This document shows, in pieces, positions 9,523 through 17,828 of a stretch of 64,000 nt of DNA; positions within the stretch are counted from its first letter, which is position 1, and each line of letters starts with the position of its first letter. The DNA comes from Alphaproteobacteria bacterium UBA2903 (GTDB taxonomy: Bacteria > Pseudomonadota > Alphaproteobacteria > CAAGCB01 > CAG-977). Under the pieces are notes generated by a model. That model was not told the DNA's origin. It made no database searches and was given only the letters and a program-made list of their open reading frames with translations. The stretch is taken from assembly GCA_002349565.1 (NCBI GenBank), contig DEDN01000030.1, positions 1-64,000 of the forward strand, written 5' to 3'. The translations under genes were made by a program, and so were the position numbers.

Positions 9523-10371
9523 ATGAACGACGATTCCGGTAGTATTTCACGCCCTCCCCCTGCTTCCCCTGCGGAAACGGGGCTGTTTTCGGTTACAACG
9601 TGGAACGTCAATTCAATCAAGACGCGCTTGCCGCAAGTGATTGAATACTTGAAAAAATATTCTCCCGACATTGTTTTGCTGCAAGAAATCAAGACCGAAA
9701 CGGACGGCTTTCCGTTTTTTGAACTGCAGGCGGCGGGCTATTACTGCGCCGTCAAAGGGCAAAAAAGCTACAACGGCGTTGCGGTTTTATCCAAAGCCCC
9801 CGTCCGTGTGATTTCCGACACGCTTTCCCCCGAATTTGCCGACCAAGCCCGCTATTTGGAGGTTGAACAAAACGGCACGCGCTTTATCGGCGTGTACGTT
9901 CCGAACGGACAAGCCCCCGCGGCGGCGCCCGACGACACGTCGCGGCTGGACTATAAAATCAAATGGCTTGACGCGCTGAACGCCCGCGTCGCCGAATTGC
10001 TGAAAAGCGAAACCGATTTCGTGCTGGGCGGAGATTTCAACGTCATTGAATTCGATTCGGACGTGTATAGCCCGGCGGCGTTCAAAGATTCCGCCTTTAC
10101 CGTTCCCGCCGTCCGCGGACGGTTCAAGGCTCTGTATTTCCAAGGCTTGACCAACGCCTTGCGTGAAAAATGCGATGACGTTCCGCTTTATTCCTATTGG
10201 GATTATCGGGCGGGCGCGCGCGAAAAAAATGACGGCATACTGCTTGACCACCTGTTTTTGTCGCCGAAATTGGCGGACAAGCTGGTGCAGGCAGCCGTCG
10301 ACGGCGAAATGCGCGACGAACCGAAAGCGTCGGATCACGCGCCCGTTCGCTGTCTTTTGTCATTAACTTAA
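9523..10371 (+). CDS. xthA: Exodeoxyribonuclease III
   Basis: AP endonuclease / 3'-5' exonuclease of base excision repair, 282 residues from ATG 9523. Endonuclease/exonuclease/phosphatase fold motifs are present: TTWNVNSIKTRLPQV (metal and phosphate site), PDIVLLQEIKT with the catalytic Glu, LGGDFNV, and the terminal SDHAPV with the catalytic His. An upstream extension in the same frame overlaps the divergent gene and is not conserved, so I reject it. The gene is nine bases from the CNNM/CorC gene and likely co-transcribed with it. Confidence 0.95.
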   Translation: MNDDSGSISRPPPASPAETGLFSVTTWNVNSIKTRLPQVIEYLKKYSPDIVLLQEIKTETDGFPFFELQAAGYYCAVKGQKSYNGVAVLSKAPVRVISDTLSPEFADQARYLEVEQNGTRFIGVYVPNGQAPAAAPDDTSRLDYKIKWLDALNARVAELLKSETDFVLGGDFNVIEFDSDVYSPAAFKDSAFTVPAVRGRFKALYFQGLTNALREKCDDVPLYSYWDYRAGAREKNDGILLDHLFLSPKLADKLVQAAVDGEMRDEPKASDHAPVRCLLSLT

Positions 10372-10380
10372 GAGGAAAAG

Positions 10381-11742
10381 ATGGACTCCCCTTCTTCATA
10401 TACGTTTTTAAAACTGTTTGCGGCTTTTGTTTTTGTGGCGATTAACGCGTTTTTCGTCGCCGCGGAGTTTTCAATCGTTAAAATCCGCCGTTCCCGTTTG
10501 GAGGAAATCGAAGCGCACGGCAATAAAAAAGCCAAACTGGCTATCAAAGTCACGTCCGCGCTGGATTCTTATTTAAGTGCGACTCAGCTGGGCATTACGC
10601 TGGCTTCGCTGGCTTTGGGCTGGATTGGCGAACCCGCTTTGGCGGTCATTATCGACCCCTTGTTCGGTCATTGGCTGAAAGACGACCCCGTGCTGATGCA
10701 TTCGGTCAGCATTGCCGTCGCTTTTACAATCATTACCTTGATGCATGTCGTTTTCGGCGAACTGGTGCCGAAATCCATCGCGATTCAGAAAACAGAGATG
10801 TCGGTCATGCTGATTGTCCGTCCTTTGTACTGGTTCGCCCGCCTGTTCCGTCCCGTCATCTGGGTGTTTGACCACTGCGCCGCGCTTGCGCTGAAGCTTA
10901 TCGGCATTCACCCCGCTCAGGAAAGCGACTTGGTTCATTCCGAAGAAGAATTGAAGCTGATTGCGGGCGCGTCCCAACGCGGCGGCATCATCGACAAAAC
11001 GGAAAGCGAAATCATTAAAAACGCCGTTGACTTTTCGGATAAAATCGCGCGTGAAATTATGATTCCGCGGCAAGATATGGAATGTCTGTATCTGGAATGC
11101 AGTTACGACGAAAACATTGAAATCGTCAAAACAAGCAACCACACGCGCTATCCCGTTTGCGACGAAGACAAGGACAACATCGTCGGCATGGTGCATTTGC
11201 GCGACATTTTGATGAATGAAGGCGAACGCGATATCAAAAAAATGCTGCGTGAAGTTCTGTTCGTCCCCGAAAGCCTGTCGGTGTCCGAAGTTCTGCACAC
11301 AATGAAAAAACGCCGCATCCACATGGCGATAGTGATTGACGAATACGGCGGCACGTCGGGCTTGATTTCCATGGAAGACGTTTTGGAAGAACTGGTCGGC
11401 GACATCCAAGACGAACACGACACATCAACCGATGTTTACGAAAAACGCCTTGACGACGGTTCGTACGAATTCTTGGGAATGACTTTGCTGGACGAAGCCA
11501 TGGAATACATGGGACTGCGCCCGTTGGAAGAACACGAGGAAGACACCATCGGCGGCTATGTATTCGGGCTGCTGGCGCGCAAACCCAAAGTCGGCGACGT
11601 CGTGAACTGCCCGCAATGCAGTTTCGAGATTTTGGAAATCGACGGCTTCCGCGTCAAAAAGGTCAAAGCGACCGTCTCGCCCAAGCACGACGATGATGAC
11701 GAAGAAGAAGACGATAAATCCGACGCAGAATCCGAGGAATGA
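10381..11742 (+). CDS. CNNM/CorC-family membrane protein (DUF21-CBS-CorC_HlyC)
   Basis: 453 residues. Residues about 5-190 form the DUF21/CNNM transmembrane domain (AINAFFVAAEFSIVKIRRSR opening, ATQLGITLASLALGW), about 205-335 a CBS pair (IPRQDMECL, TRYPVCDEDKDNIVG, EYGGTSGLISMEDVLEELVG), and about 350-430 the CorC_HlyC domain; the C-terminus is a run of Asp/Glu. Such proteins are linked to Mg2+/Co2+ efflux or membrane repair and are often annotated as hemolysin C, though few are hemolysins. Probably in an operon with xthA. Confidence 0.93.
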   Translation: MDSPSSYTFLKLFAAFVFVAINAFFVAAEFSIVKIRRSRLEEIEAHGNKKAKLAIKVTSALDSYLSATQLGITLASLALGWIGEPALAVIIDPLFGHWLKDDPVLMHSVSIAVAFTIITLMHVVFGELVPKSIAIQKTEMSVMLIVRPLYWFARLFRPVIWVFDHCAALALKLIGIHPAQESDLVHSEEELKLIAGASQRGGIIDKTESEIIKNAVDFSDKIAREIMIPRQDMECLYLECSYDENIEIVKTSNHTRYPVCDEDKDNIVGMVHLRDILMNEGERDIKKMLREVLFVPESLSVSEVLHTMKKRRIHMAIVIDEYGGTSGLISMEDVLEELVGDIQDEHDTSTDVYEKRLDDGSYEFLGMTLLDEAMEYMGLRPLEEHEEDTIGGYVFGLLARKPKVGDVVNCPQCSFEILEIDGFRVKKVKATVSPKHDDDDEEEDDKSDAESEE

Positions 11743-11757
11743 TTTTCCGCTGGAAAA

Positions 11758-11775
11758 ATAGCAAAAATTTGCTAT
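11758..11775. promoter_or_regulatory. Perfect 8-2-8 inverted repeat at HAD-gene promoter (putative operator)
   Basis: ATAGCAAA (11758-11765) and TTTGCTAT (11768-11775) are exact reverse complements. The right arm runs into a TATAAT hexamer at 11773-11778, a consensus -10. No T run follows, so it reads better as a protein-binding operator than as a terminator of the upstream gene. Confidence 0.45.
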
Positions 11776-11778
11776 AAT
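11773..11778 (+). promoter_or_regulatory. -10 element of HAD-gene promoter
   Basis: Consensus TATAAT, 32 bases upstream of the ATG at 11810. The -35 region at about 11750 is poor (CTGGAA), so activator use or a weak promoter is possible. GGAG lies seven bases upstream of the ATG. Confidence 0.5.
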
Positions 11779-11809
11779 GTAGAAAATTTCGGAAAAAAGG
11801 AGTGTTCTT

Positions 11810-12766
11810 ATGACGGAAAAACAGCCTATAGCTTTGGTTGTCAGCGATATTGACAACACGATTGCCGATAAATTCAACGTGTGGGGAAATGCGCTTGATT
11901 CGGCTTTGGACAAACTGGCGAAGCTGCATAAACGCGACCGCAAGGACATTGAACAGGATTTGCTGGCGCACGTTCCGGAATCCGTCAAACACATTTCCGG
12001 TCCCTATATCGGCAAAGACTTGCGTTCGGACGTTGCCTGCACGCCGTCATTGAAGCCTTCTTCGCCCGAAATGGAAAAAGAACAGGAAAAAATCTTTCAC
12101 GAATGGGACAAGGACAGAAGCGAAGTCAGTCTGTATGCCGGCGTTTTGCCCACCATCAACAAAATCAAAGCATCGGGGGCGAAGCTTGTTCTTTACACCG
12201 ATTCCCGCGAATCCGTTTGTGTTCCGCGTTTGGCGAAAATGGGCATTACGGCGGATATGATTGACGCGCTTTACGTCCAGCCCGATTTGAAAGACGGTCA
12301 AATCATCCGCAAACCCGTCAAAGGCGTTGCCAACGATTTCCGCGCGGCTTTGGGAGACAAGCTTGTTTTGCTGGATCCGAAAACAAACAAGCCGCATCCC
12401 AAAAACATGCAAAGAATTCTTGACGATATGGGCGTCAAAGACCCGAAAACCGCCGTTATGGTCGGTGACAACATCCGCGCGGACGGCACGGGCGCAATCG
12501 CCGTCGGCATGAACTTTGCGTGGCAAAAACAGGGAACGGTCATCAACGACGCGACCCTGCGCTGTTATAAAACGTTCTGCCAAGACCCGAATTACAAGCT
12601 GACAACGGCGGAACATCTGGAACAGATGGACGCCACAAACCGCCCGACCGCCGTGCTGAACGGCTTTGCGGATTTGAACAAATTTTACCGTTTTACGGCG
12701 CAAAACACAAAGCCGTCCGCTGTTTTGACGGCGGCAATAAAAGTCGGCAGACGAAACGGAAGATAA
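11810..12766 (+). CDS. HAD-superfamily hydrolase
   Basis: 318 residues with the four HAD motifs: I as VVSDIDNTIAD (residues about 9-19, nucleophile Asp), II as VLYTDSRES, III around IIRKPVKG or the later Lys, and IV as VMVGDNIRADGTGA. A phosphatase acting on a small molecule is likely; the substrate cannot be told. The N-terminal cap insertion (about 30-100) contains a helical domain with many charged residues. The C-terminal 60 residues after motif IV are not standard. It has its own promoter with an operator-like inverted repeat. Confidence 0.82.
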   Translation: MTEKQPIALVVSDIDNTIADKFNVWGNALDSALDKLAKLHKRDRKDIEQDLLAHVPESVKHISGPYIGKDLRSDVACTPSLKPSSPEMEKEQEKIFHEWDKDRSEVSLYAGVLPTINKIKASGAKLVLYTDSRESVCVPRLAKMGITADMIDALYVQPDLKDGQIIRKPVKGVANDFRAALGDKLVLLDPKTNKPHPKNMQRILDDMGVKDPKTAVMVGDNIRADGTGAIAVGMNFAWQKQGTVINDATLRCYKTFCQDPNYKLTTAEHLEQMDATNRPTAVLNGFADLNKFYRFTAQNTKPSAVLTAAIKVGRRNGR

Positions 12767-12778
12767 GTCAATATCAAA

Positions 12779-12823
12779 CATCCTGCAAATGGATCGCCGC
12801 GTCGCTTCGCTCCTCGTGATGAC
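12779..12823. repeat. Dispersed palindromic-type repeat (GAGGAGCGAAGCGAC class)
   Basis: On the minus strand this reads GTCATCACGAGGAGCGAAGC, then GACGCGGCGATCC. This resembles the short intergenic repeat with core GAGGAGCGAAGCGAC that occurs in many copies in various bacterial genomes. It lies between the HAD gene and the autotransporter remnant, and it overlaps the first residues of the apparent reading frame there. Confidence 0.6.
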
Positions 12824-13178
12824 GAACAAGGTTCAATGCCTGTACGGGACTGCCGCGCCCCTGTGGGGGCTCGCAGTTTCGATTCTAAAAAACACTTATT
12901 CTATTGAAATCGCCCGCAAAGTCGGTCTGCGTCCCGAACTGAAAGCGGCAGCAACGTACGACTTTGCCCAAGACAACGAAGACCGCATTGCCATGCTGCC
13001 CGATGAAACGGTGTATTCCGTCAAAGGCAAGCCTTTGGAAAAATTCGGCGTGGAAGCGGGCGCGGATCTGTTTATGACGTTCGGCAACAGCAGCGAAATC
13101 AACCTAACTTACGAAGGCAGATTCCGCAAAAATTTCCAAGACCACACCGCTATGCTCAGCTTCAAGGTCAATTTCTGA
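12789..13178 (+). pseudogene. Truncated autotransporter beta-barrel remnant
   Basis: The open frame encodes 129 residues, but only those from base 12915 onward look like protein. That part (RPELKAAATYDFAQDNEDR ... FGVEAGADLFMTFGNSSE ... ending SFKVNF) matches the last beta-strands of the autotransporter encoded at 30901-33952, which has MPELKAAATYDFVRTGSDR ... FGIEAGAGFSMNFGKSAS ... NAKINF. The first 42 residues are translated repeat sequence. Signal peptide, passenger and most of the barrel are absent, so this is a decayed paralogue and not a working gene. It ends two bases from the convergent lipoprotein gene. Confidence 0.8.
12842..12884. repeat. Structured hairpin repeat, copy B
   Basis: GTACGGG (12842-12848) is followed directly by the outer stem ACTGC (12849-12853) with GCAGT (12873-12877). 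The inner stem is GCCCC (12857-12861) with GGGGC (12866-12870), and TTCGATT comes shortly after (12878-12884). The layout matches copy A at 6-57, but both stems differ in sequence while still pairing. It sits between the dispersed repeat and the autotransporter remnant. Confidence 0.5.
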
Positions 13179-13180
13179 AG

Positions 13181-14158
13181 TTACCGTTTTTCCAGATAGT
13201 TCATCGGATCGACGGCTTTTGTTCCGCGGCGGATTTCAAAGTGCAGCTGCGGTTCTTTGGCGTTGCCCGTTTTGCCCGCTTTCGCCATCGGCTGCCCGCG
13301 TTTGACGGTATCGCCGCGCTTGACCAGAAATTCCTTGTTGTGCGCATACGCGGTAATCCACCCGTCGGCGTGTTTGACCAGCAGCAGATTGCCAAATCCT
13401 TTCAGTTCGTTGCCCGCGTAAGCCACAACGCCGTTTTCCGCGGCGCGGACAAAAGTCCCTTCGGCGACTTTGATATTGATGCCGTCGTTGTGTCGCCCTC
13501 CCCCCGCCGAACCGAATTTGTTCATGACCGTGCCATTAACGGGCCAAGCAAACTTGGCTTTGGCGCGATCGGGCGGCGCAGGCAGACGCGCCGCCGTTTT
13601 GCGGGTTGTTTTCTTGCTTGATTTGGCGGATTTCGCCGCCGTTTTTTTCACGGTCGTTTTGGCGGGGGTGTTTTTCAACGCAACCCAGCGTTCCGTCGGT
13701 TCAACGACAGATCCAGGCAGCTTTAAAATCTGTCCCAGATAAATCGAATACGGCGCGTACAGGTTGTTCGTGCGGGTCAGCACGCTCATATCCACGTTAT
13801 AACGGCGGGAAATGCTGTAAATGGTGTCGCCCTTTTGAACAACGTGAACGGACGGTTCGGGCAGACGAAGACGCGCCCCTTTGGACAGGATGAACGGCGG
13901 TTTGAGGTTGTTGACCTCGATCATTGAACGGATGGGGACGTTATAGCGGCGGGACAAGGAATAAACCGTATCGCCTTTATGCACTGTCACATACGACGGC
14001 GACAGGCTTTGCACACGGTATTGTTCGCGGTAATAGGGCGAATTTTGCGCTTTGACGGGCGCATAATATCCGCCGCGATTCAGCACGACGCCCGAACACC
14101 CCGCCAAAGCGGCGGCAAGCGCGGCAATCCCGACAATCCTTTTCAAGTCCCATTCCAT
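13181..14158 (-). CDS. LysM/LytM lipoprotein, NlpD-like amidase activator
   Basis: 325 residues. An N-terminal lipoprotein signal (ALAAALAGC, lipobox Cys at about 21) leads to two LysM domains (about 55-100, KGDTVYSLSRRYNVPIRSM; about 105-150, KGDTIYSISRRYNVDMSVL). A Lys/Ala/Thr-rich linker follows, then an M23/LytM domain (about 220-320). Zinc residues are incomplete: GINI replaces GIDI, and QLHFEIR lacks the first His of HxH. This is the pattern of NlpD/EnvC-type proteins, which activate amidases instead of cutting peptidoglycan. The start could also be TTG four codons downstream, giving a more typical LKRIVGIAAL signal. Confidence 0.88.
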   Translation of the reverse strand: MEWDLKRIVGIAALAAALAGCSGVVLNRGGYYAPVKAQNSPYYREQYRVQSLSPSYVTVHKGDTVYSLSRRYNVPIRSMIEVNNLKPPFILSKGARLRLPEPSVHVVQKGDTIYSISRRYNVDMSVLTRTNNLYAPYSIYLGQILKLPGSVVEPTERWVALKNTPAKTTVKKTAAKSAKSSKKTTRKTAARLPAPPDRAKAKFAWPVNGTVMNKFGSAGGGRHNDGINIKVAEGTFVRAAENGVVAYAGNELKGFGNLLLVKHADGWITAYAHNKEFLVKRGDTVKRGQPMAKAGKTGNAKEPQLHFEIRRGTKAVDPMNYLEKR

Positions 14159-14220
14159 TTTGAAACACCGTTGTTCAAACTTTATCAGGATAGACGCAAA
14201 AGGTTTAGAAATTTTTAATC

Positions 14221-14249
14221 TTGGTTTTCGAATGAAAATCGGCTAAAAT
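14221..14249 (+). promoter_or_regulatory. Putative pepN promoter
   Basis: TTGGTT (14221-14226) and TAAAAT (14244-14249) are separated by 17 bases and lie 30 bases upstream of the pepN ATG at 14279. Confidence 0.5.
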
Positions 14250-14278
14250 CCGCCCGTTTTTTGATGAAAGGAAGCTTT

Positions 14279-16858
14279 ATGACCGCATCGCCCGAAACCG
14301 TTTACGCCGCAGATTACAAAAAGCCCGCTTATCAAATCAGCCGCGTCGATATAACGTTCGACCTTGGTTTGAACCATACGGAAATCACGGCGGAAATGCG
14401 CGTTCGCCGCGAACCCGACACGGCGGCGGGAACGCCTTTGTTTTTGGACGGCGACGAACTGACTCTGCAAAGCGTCGCGATTGACGGCAGGATTTTGACG
14501 GAAAGCGAATACGCGCTGTCGGACGACGGCATGACGATTTTCAATCCGCCCGAAAGCTTTGACTTGACAATCAAAACGGTTGTCAATCCTACGGCGAACA
14601 CAAAACTGCAAGGGCTTTACGCGTCTGACGGAATCTTGTGTACCAAATGCGAAACGCACGGTTTCCGCCGCATTACCTATTTTCTTGACCGGCCCGACGT
14701 GATGCCCGTTTGGCGCACGACGCTGATTGCCGACAAAGCAAAACTGCCGACTCTGGTTTCCAACGGCAACAAGGAAGAAGCCGCAGACTTGCCAGACGGA
14801 CGGCACAAAGCGGTGTTTTTCGATCCCGTGCCGAAAGCGTGCTACTTGTACGCCGTTGTCGCGGGCAATCTGGACAGGCGGCAGGACAGCTTTGTGACCC
14901 GATCGGGACGCAAGGTTGAACTGAATGTCTTTGTCGAGGCGGGCAAAGGCGATATGACCGCTTACGCTTTGGAATCGCTGAAACGCGCGATGAAATGGGA
15001 CGAAGACACGTTCGGGCGCGAATACGACCATGATGTTTTCAACATTGTCGCGGTGTCGAATTTCAATTCGGGCGCATGCGAAAACACGTCTTTAAACATC
15101 TTCAACGACAAATATGTGCTTGCCGACCCCGCCAAAGCGACGGATGCGGATTACGCCAACATCGAAGGCGTCATCGCGCACGAGTATTTTCACAACTGGT
15201 CGGGCAATCGCGTTACTTTGCGCGACTGGTTCGATTTGACGCTGAAAGAAGGCTTGACCGTCTACCGCGATCAAGAATTTTCGTCCGACATGCGGTCGCG
15301 CGCCGTTAAACGGATAGAGGACGTTGCGGCGTTGCGCGCGTTCCAGTTCCCGCAGGACGCAAGCCCCCTCGCCCACCCGATAAGCCCCGATTCCTATATT
15401 TCCGTGCGTTCGCTTTACACCACAACCGTTTACGACAAAGGCGCGGAAGTCATCCGCATGATGGCGCGCATGGCGGGCAAAGACAAATTTCGCAAAGGCA
15501 TGGATTTGTACTTTTCCCGCAACGACGGCAAAGCGGTGACGTGTCACGACTTTGTCGCGGCGATTGCCGACGGCGCGGATTTGGACTTAAAGCAATTCGA
15601 GGATACTTGGTATCATCAGGCGGGAACGCCCGCGGTAACCGCTTCGGGCGTTTATGACGCAAAGGAAAAAACATACTCGCTGACTTTGCGGCAATCAACG
15701 CCCGCGACACCGAATCAACCCGTCAAGCGTCCTTTTGTCATTCCTTTGCAAATCGGGCTGATGGATAAAAACGGCAAAGACATGGCGGACGAAATCGTCG
15801 TTTTGACCGAATCCGAACAGACTTTCGTGTTTGAAAACATCCCCGAAAGCCCCGTTTTATCAGGCAACCGCGGCTTTACCGCGCCGATTTGGTTCAAAGC
15901 CGACTATACGCCCGAACAGCGCGCTTTGCTGATGGCAAAAGATTCCGATTTGTTCAACCGCTGGGACGCGGGACAGCAGTTCGCAATCGATATTTTATTG
16001 GCTTTGGTCAAAGCCCCCGCCGCCCCCGTTCCGCCCGCTTTCATAAACGCGCTTAAGGGGTATCTGACCGATGAAATGCCGGACAAAGCCTTTGTCGCCA
16101 AAGCTTTCATCCTGCCGTCCGAACGCATGCTGGCGGAACAAGTCGCCGTTATCGACGTTGACGCGATTCACCGCGCGCGCGAAGCTTTGCGCCGCCGTAT
16201 CGCAACCGAATTGAAAGCGGAACTGCTGAACGCTTACAACGCCAATGCCGCAACGGGGGCTTATGTTCCGAACGCGGCGGATTCGGGCAAGCGCGCCGTT
16301 AAAAATACGGCGTTGGCGTATTTAAGCCTGCTTGACGACACATTGGCGCAAAAACAGTACCGTTCGGCGGCGCAGATGACCGACAAAGAAGCCGCCGTCC
16401 GCGTGTTTGCAGGCAAAGATTCGCCGCAAGCCCAAGCGATTATGGACGACTTTTACCAAACATACAAAAAAGACTCTTTGGTCGTCGACAAATGGCTGAC
16501 AATGCAGGCGACGGCGAACGAAAATGCGCTTTCCACCGTCAAAAAGCTGTTGCGCCACGAAGCGTTTTCCATAACCAACCCGAACAAAGTCCGCGCGCTT
16601 ATCGGCGCGTTTGCCGCCAATCCGACGGCACTGCACAAAGCGGACGGTTCGGGTTATGACTTCATCGTTGAACAAACACTTGCCGTTGACAAAATCAATC
16701 CGCAAATCGCGGCGACCATCCCTGTTGCTTTGGGAATGTGGAAAAAATTCGACGCACGGCGGCAGACGTTGATGAAAAACGCCCTTGTTCGCCTGATGAA
16801 CACGCCCGATTTATCGCCGAACACTTTTGAAATCGTGTCAAAGTCGCTGAAAGGATAA
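14279..16858 (+). CDS. pepN: Aminopeptidase N
   Basis: M1-family zinc aminopeptidase, 859 residues, releasing N-terminal residues from peptides in the cytosol. The start is ATG 14279, with AAGGA six bases upstream; two in-frame codons further up lack such a site. The zinc site is intact: HEYFHNWSGNRVT (HExxH) with the downstream ligand in LKEGLTVYRDQEF. The substrate-recognition motif, normally GAMEN, reads GACEN (FNSGACENTSLNIFND), an unusual change. C-terminal domains III and IV are complete. First gene of a three-gene operon. Confidence 0.95.
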   Translation: MTASPETVYAADYKKPAYQISRVDITFDLGLNHTEITAEMRVRREPDTAAGTPLFLDGDELTLQSVAIDGRILTESEYALSDDGMTIFNPPESFDLTIKTVVNPTANTKLQGLYASDGILCTKCETHGFRRITYFLDRPDVMPVWRTTLIADKAKLPTLVSNGNKEEAADLPDGRHKAVFFDPVPKACYLYAVVAGNLDRRQDSFVTRSGRKVELNVFVEAGKGDMTAYALESLKRAMKWDEDTFGREYDHDVFNIVAVSNFNSGACENTSLNIFNDKYVLADPAKATDADYANIEGVIAHEYFHNWSGNRVTLRDWFDLTLKEGLTVYRDQEFSSDMRSRAVKRIEDVAALRAFQFPQDASPLAHPISPDSYISVRSLYTTTVYDKGAEVIRMMARMAGKDKFRKGMDLYFSRNDGKAVTCHDFVAAIADGADLDLKQFEDTWYHQAGTPAVTASGVYDAKEKTYSLTLRQSTPATPNQPVKRPFVIPLQIGLMDKNGKDMADEIVVLTESEQTFVFENIPESPVLSGNRGFTAPIWFKADYTPEQRALLMAKDSDLFNRWDAGQQFAIDILLALVKAPAAPVPPAFINALKGYLTDEMPDKAFVAKAFILPSERMLAEQVAVIDVDAIHRAREALRRRIATELKAELLNAYNANAATGAYVPNAADSGKRAVKNTALAYLSLLDDTLAQKQYRSAAQMTDKEAAVRVFAGKDSPQAQAIMDDFYQTYKKDSLVVDKWLTMQATANENALSTVKKLLRHEAFSITNPNKVRALIGAFAANPTALHKADGSGYDFIVEQTLAVDKINPQIAATIPVALGMWKKFDARRQTLMKNALVRLMNTPDLSPNTFEIVSKSLKG

Positions 16859-16863
16859 CCCCC

Positions 16864-17349
16864 GTGAACAAAACCGTTTTGACAGGAATTATTTGCTTTG
16901 CGGGGGGGGCGGCGACGGTCGCTTTTGCCCCGCGGGAACGGCTTCCCCTGCCCTTGGAAGCCAAACTGACGTCGCAGGGACGCGAAATCGTGCGCGATTT
17001 GGAACAAAAGCTGAATACGCTTGATTACGCCGATGTTTTGGCGGAACAAACGAAAATTCTGCAAGCCCTTGCCCAAAAACAGCCCGACTTGGCACAGGCG
17101 GAAACTTATGCCGCTGTTCTGCGCGAAAAGCAAGCCGAACTGCAATCCGCCGCTTTGCGTGCGGAAATCGGGGAAATCGCAAAAATGCCCCTGTCCGACC
17201 GCGAAGCCTACCGCGCGTACCGTTTGAAGAACAAAGAGGCTTTGAAACGGCAAATTCTGCTAATTCCTTTGCTGATTGAAGCGGATTTGGAACCGTCGGG
17301 CGACCGTCCGCGCGACAAAATCTTTAGAAAAATCGGGAAACTGCAATGA
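16864..17349 (+). CDS. Small secreted or membrane-anchored protein of unknown function
   Basis: 161 residues from a GTG start five bases after pepN. Residues 1-22 are hydrophobic (NKTVLTGIICFAGGAATVAF) and could be a signal peptide or anchor. The rest is mostly charged helix (about 40-130) rich in Glu, Lys, Ala and Gln, probably coiled coil. I recognise no family. The frame contains eight consecutive G at 16912-16919 inside the hydrophobic segment. Its stop overlaps the ybaK ATG (ATGA). Confidence 0.7.
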   Translation: MNKTVLTGIICFAGGAATVAFAPRERLPLPLEAKLTSQGREIVRDLEQKLNTLDYADVLAEQTKILQALAQKQPDLAQAETYAAVLREKQAELQSAALRAEIGEIAKMPLSDREAYRAYRLKNKEALKRQILLIPLLIEADLEPSGDRPRDKIFRKIGKLQ

Positions 17350-17828
17350 CCGCTTTAAAGAAAACCAACGCCATGCGCCTGCTGGAACAGGCAAAAGTGC
17401 CTTTCGAGTTTTACGAATACGAAACGTCCGACGGCAAAATCGATGCGAAATCCGTCGCCGCCAAAATCGGGCAAGCCCCCGAACAGGTGTTCAAAACGCT
17501 GGTAACGCAATCGCCGACGCACGAACATTTCGTTTTCGTCGTCCCCAGCATCGGCGAGCTTGACTTGAAAAAAGCCGCCAAAGCCGCAGGGCAAAAAAGC
17601 ATCGAAATGATAGCGCAAAAGCAACTGTTGCCGCTGACGGGCTATATTCACGGCGGATGTTCGCCAATCGGCATGAAAAAGCCGTTCCCGACATTCATCG
17701 ACGAAACGGCTTTGCTGTACGACAAATTCTGCATCAGCGCGGGCAAAGTCGGCGTGAACCTGTGCCTGAACCCGCAAGACGCCGCGGCGTATTTAAACGC
17801 TCAATTCGTCGATTTGCTCAAAGGCTGA
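17346..17828 (+). CDS. ybaK: Cys-tRNA(Pro)/Cys-tRNA(Cys) deacylase YbaK
   Basis: 160 residues of the YbaK/ProX editing family, which hydrolyses mischarged Cys-tRNA-Pro in trans. Family features are the N-terminal RLLEQAKVPFEFYEYE, QVFKTLVTQ with the conserved Lys, GYIHGGCSPIGMKKPFPTFID with the GGxSPxG loop, and the terminal helix. It starts on the stop codon of the preceding gene. Its last 28 bases overlap the convergent DsbD-like gene. Confidence 0.94.
   Translation: MTALKKTNAMRLLEQAKVPFEFYEYETSDGKIDAKSVAAKIGQAPEQVFKTLVTQSPTHEHFVFVVPSIGELDLKKAAKAAGQKSIEMIAQKQLLPLTGYIHGGCSPIGMKKPFPTFIDETALLYDKFCISAGKVGVNLCLNPQDAAAYLNAQFVDLLKG

Noticed and set aside
11758..11778. Terminator of the CNNM/CorC gene
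   Set aside because: The stem is AT-rich and no T run follows; it overlaps a -10 element instead.
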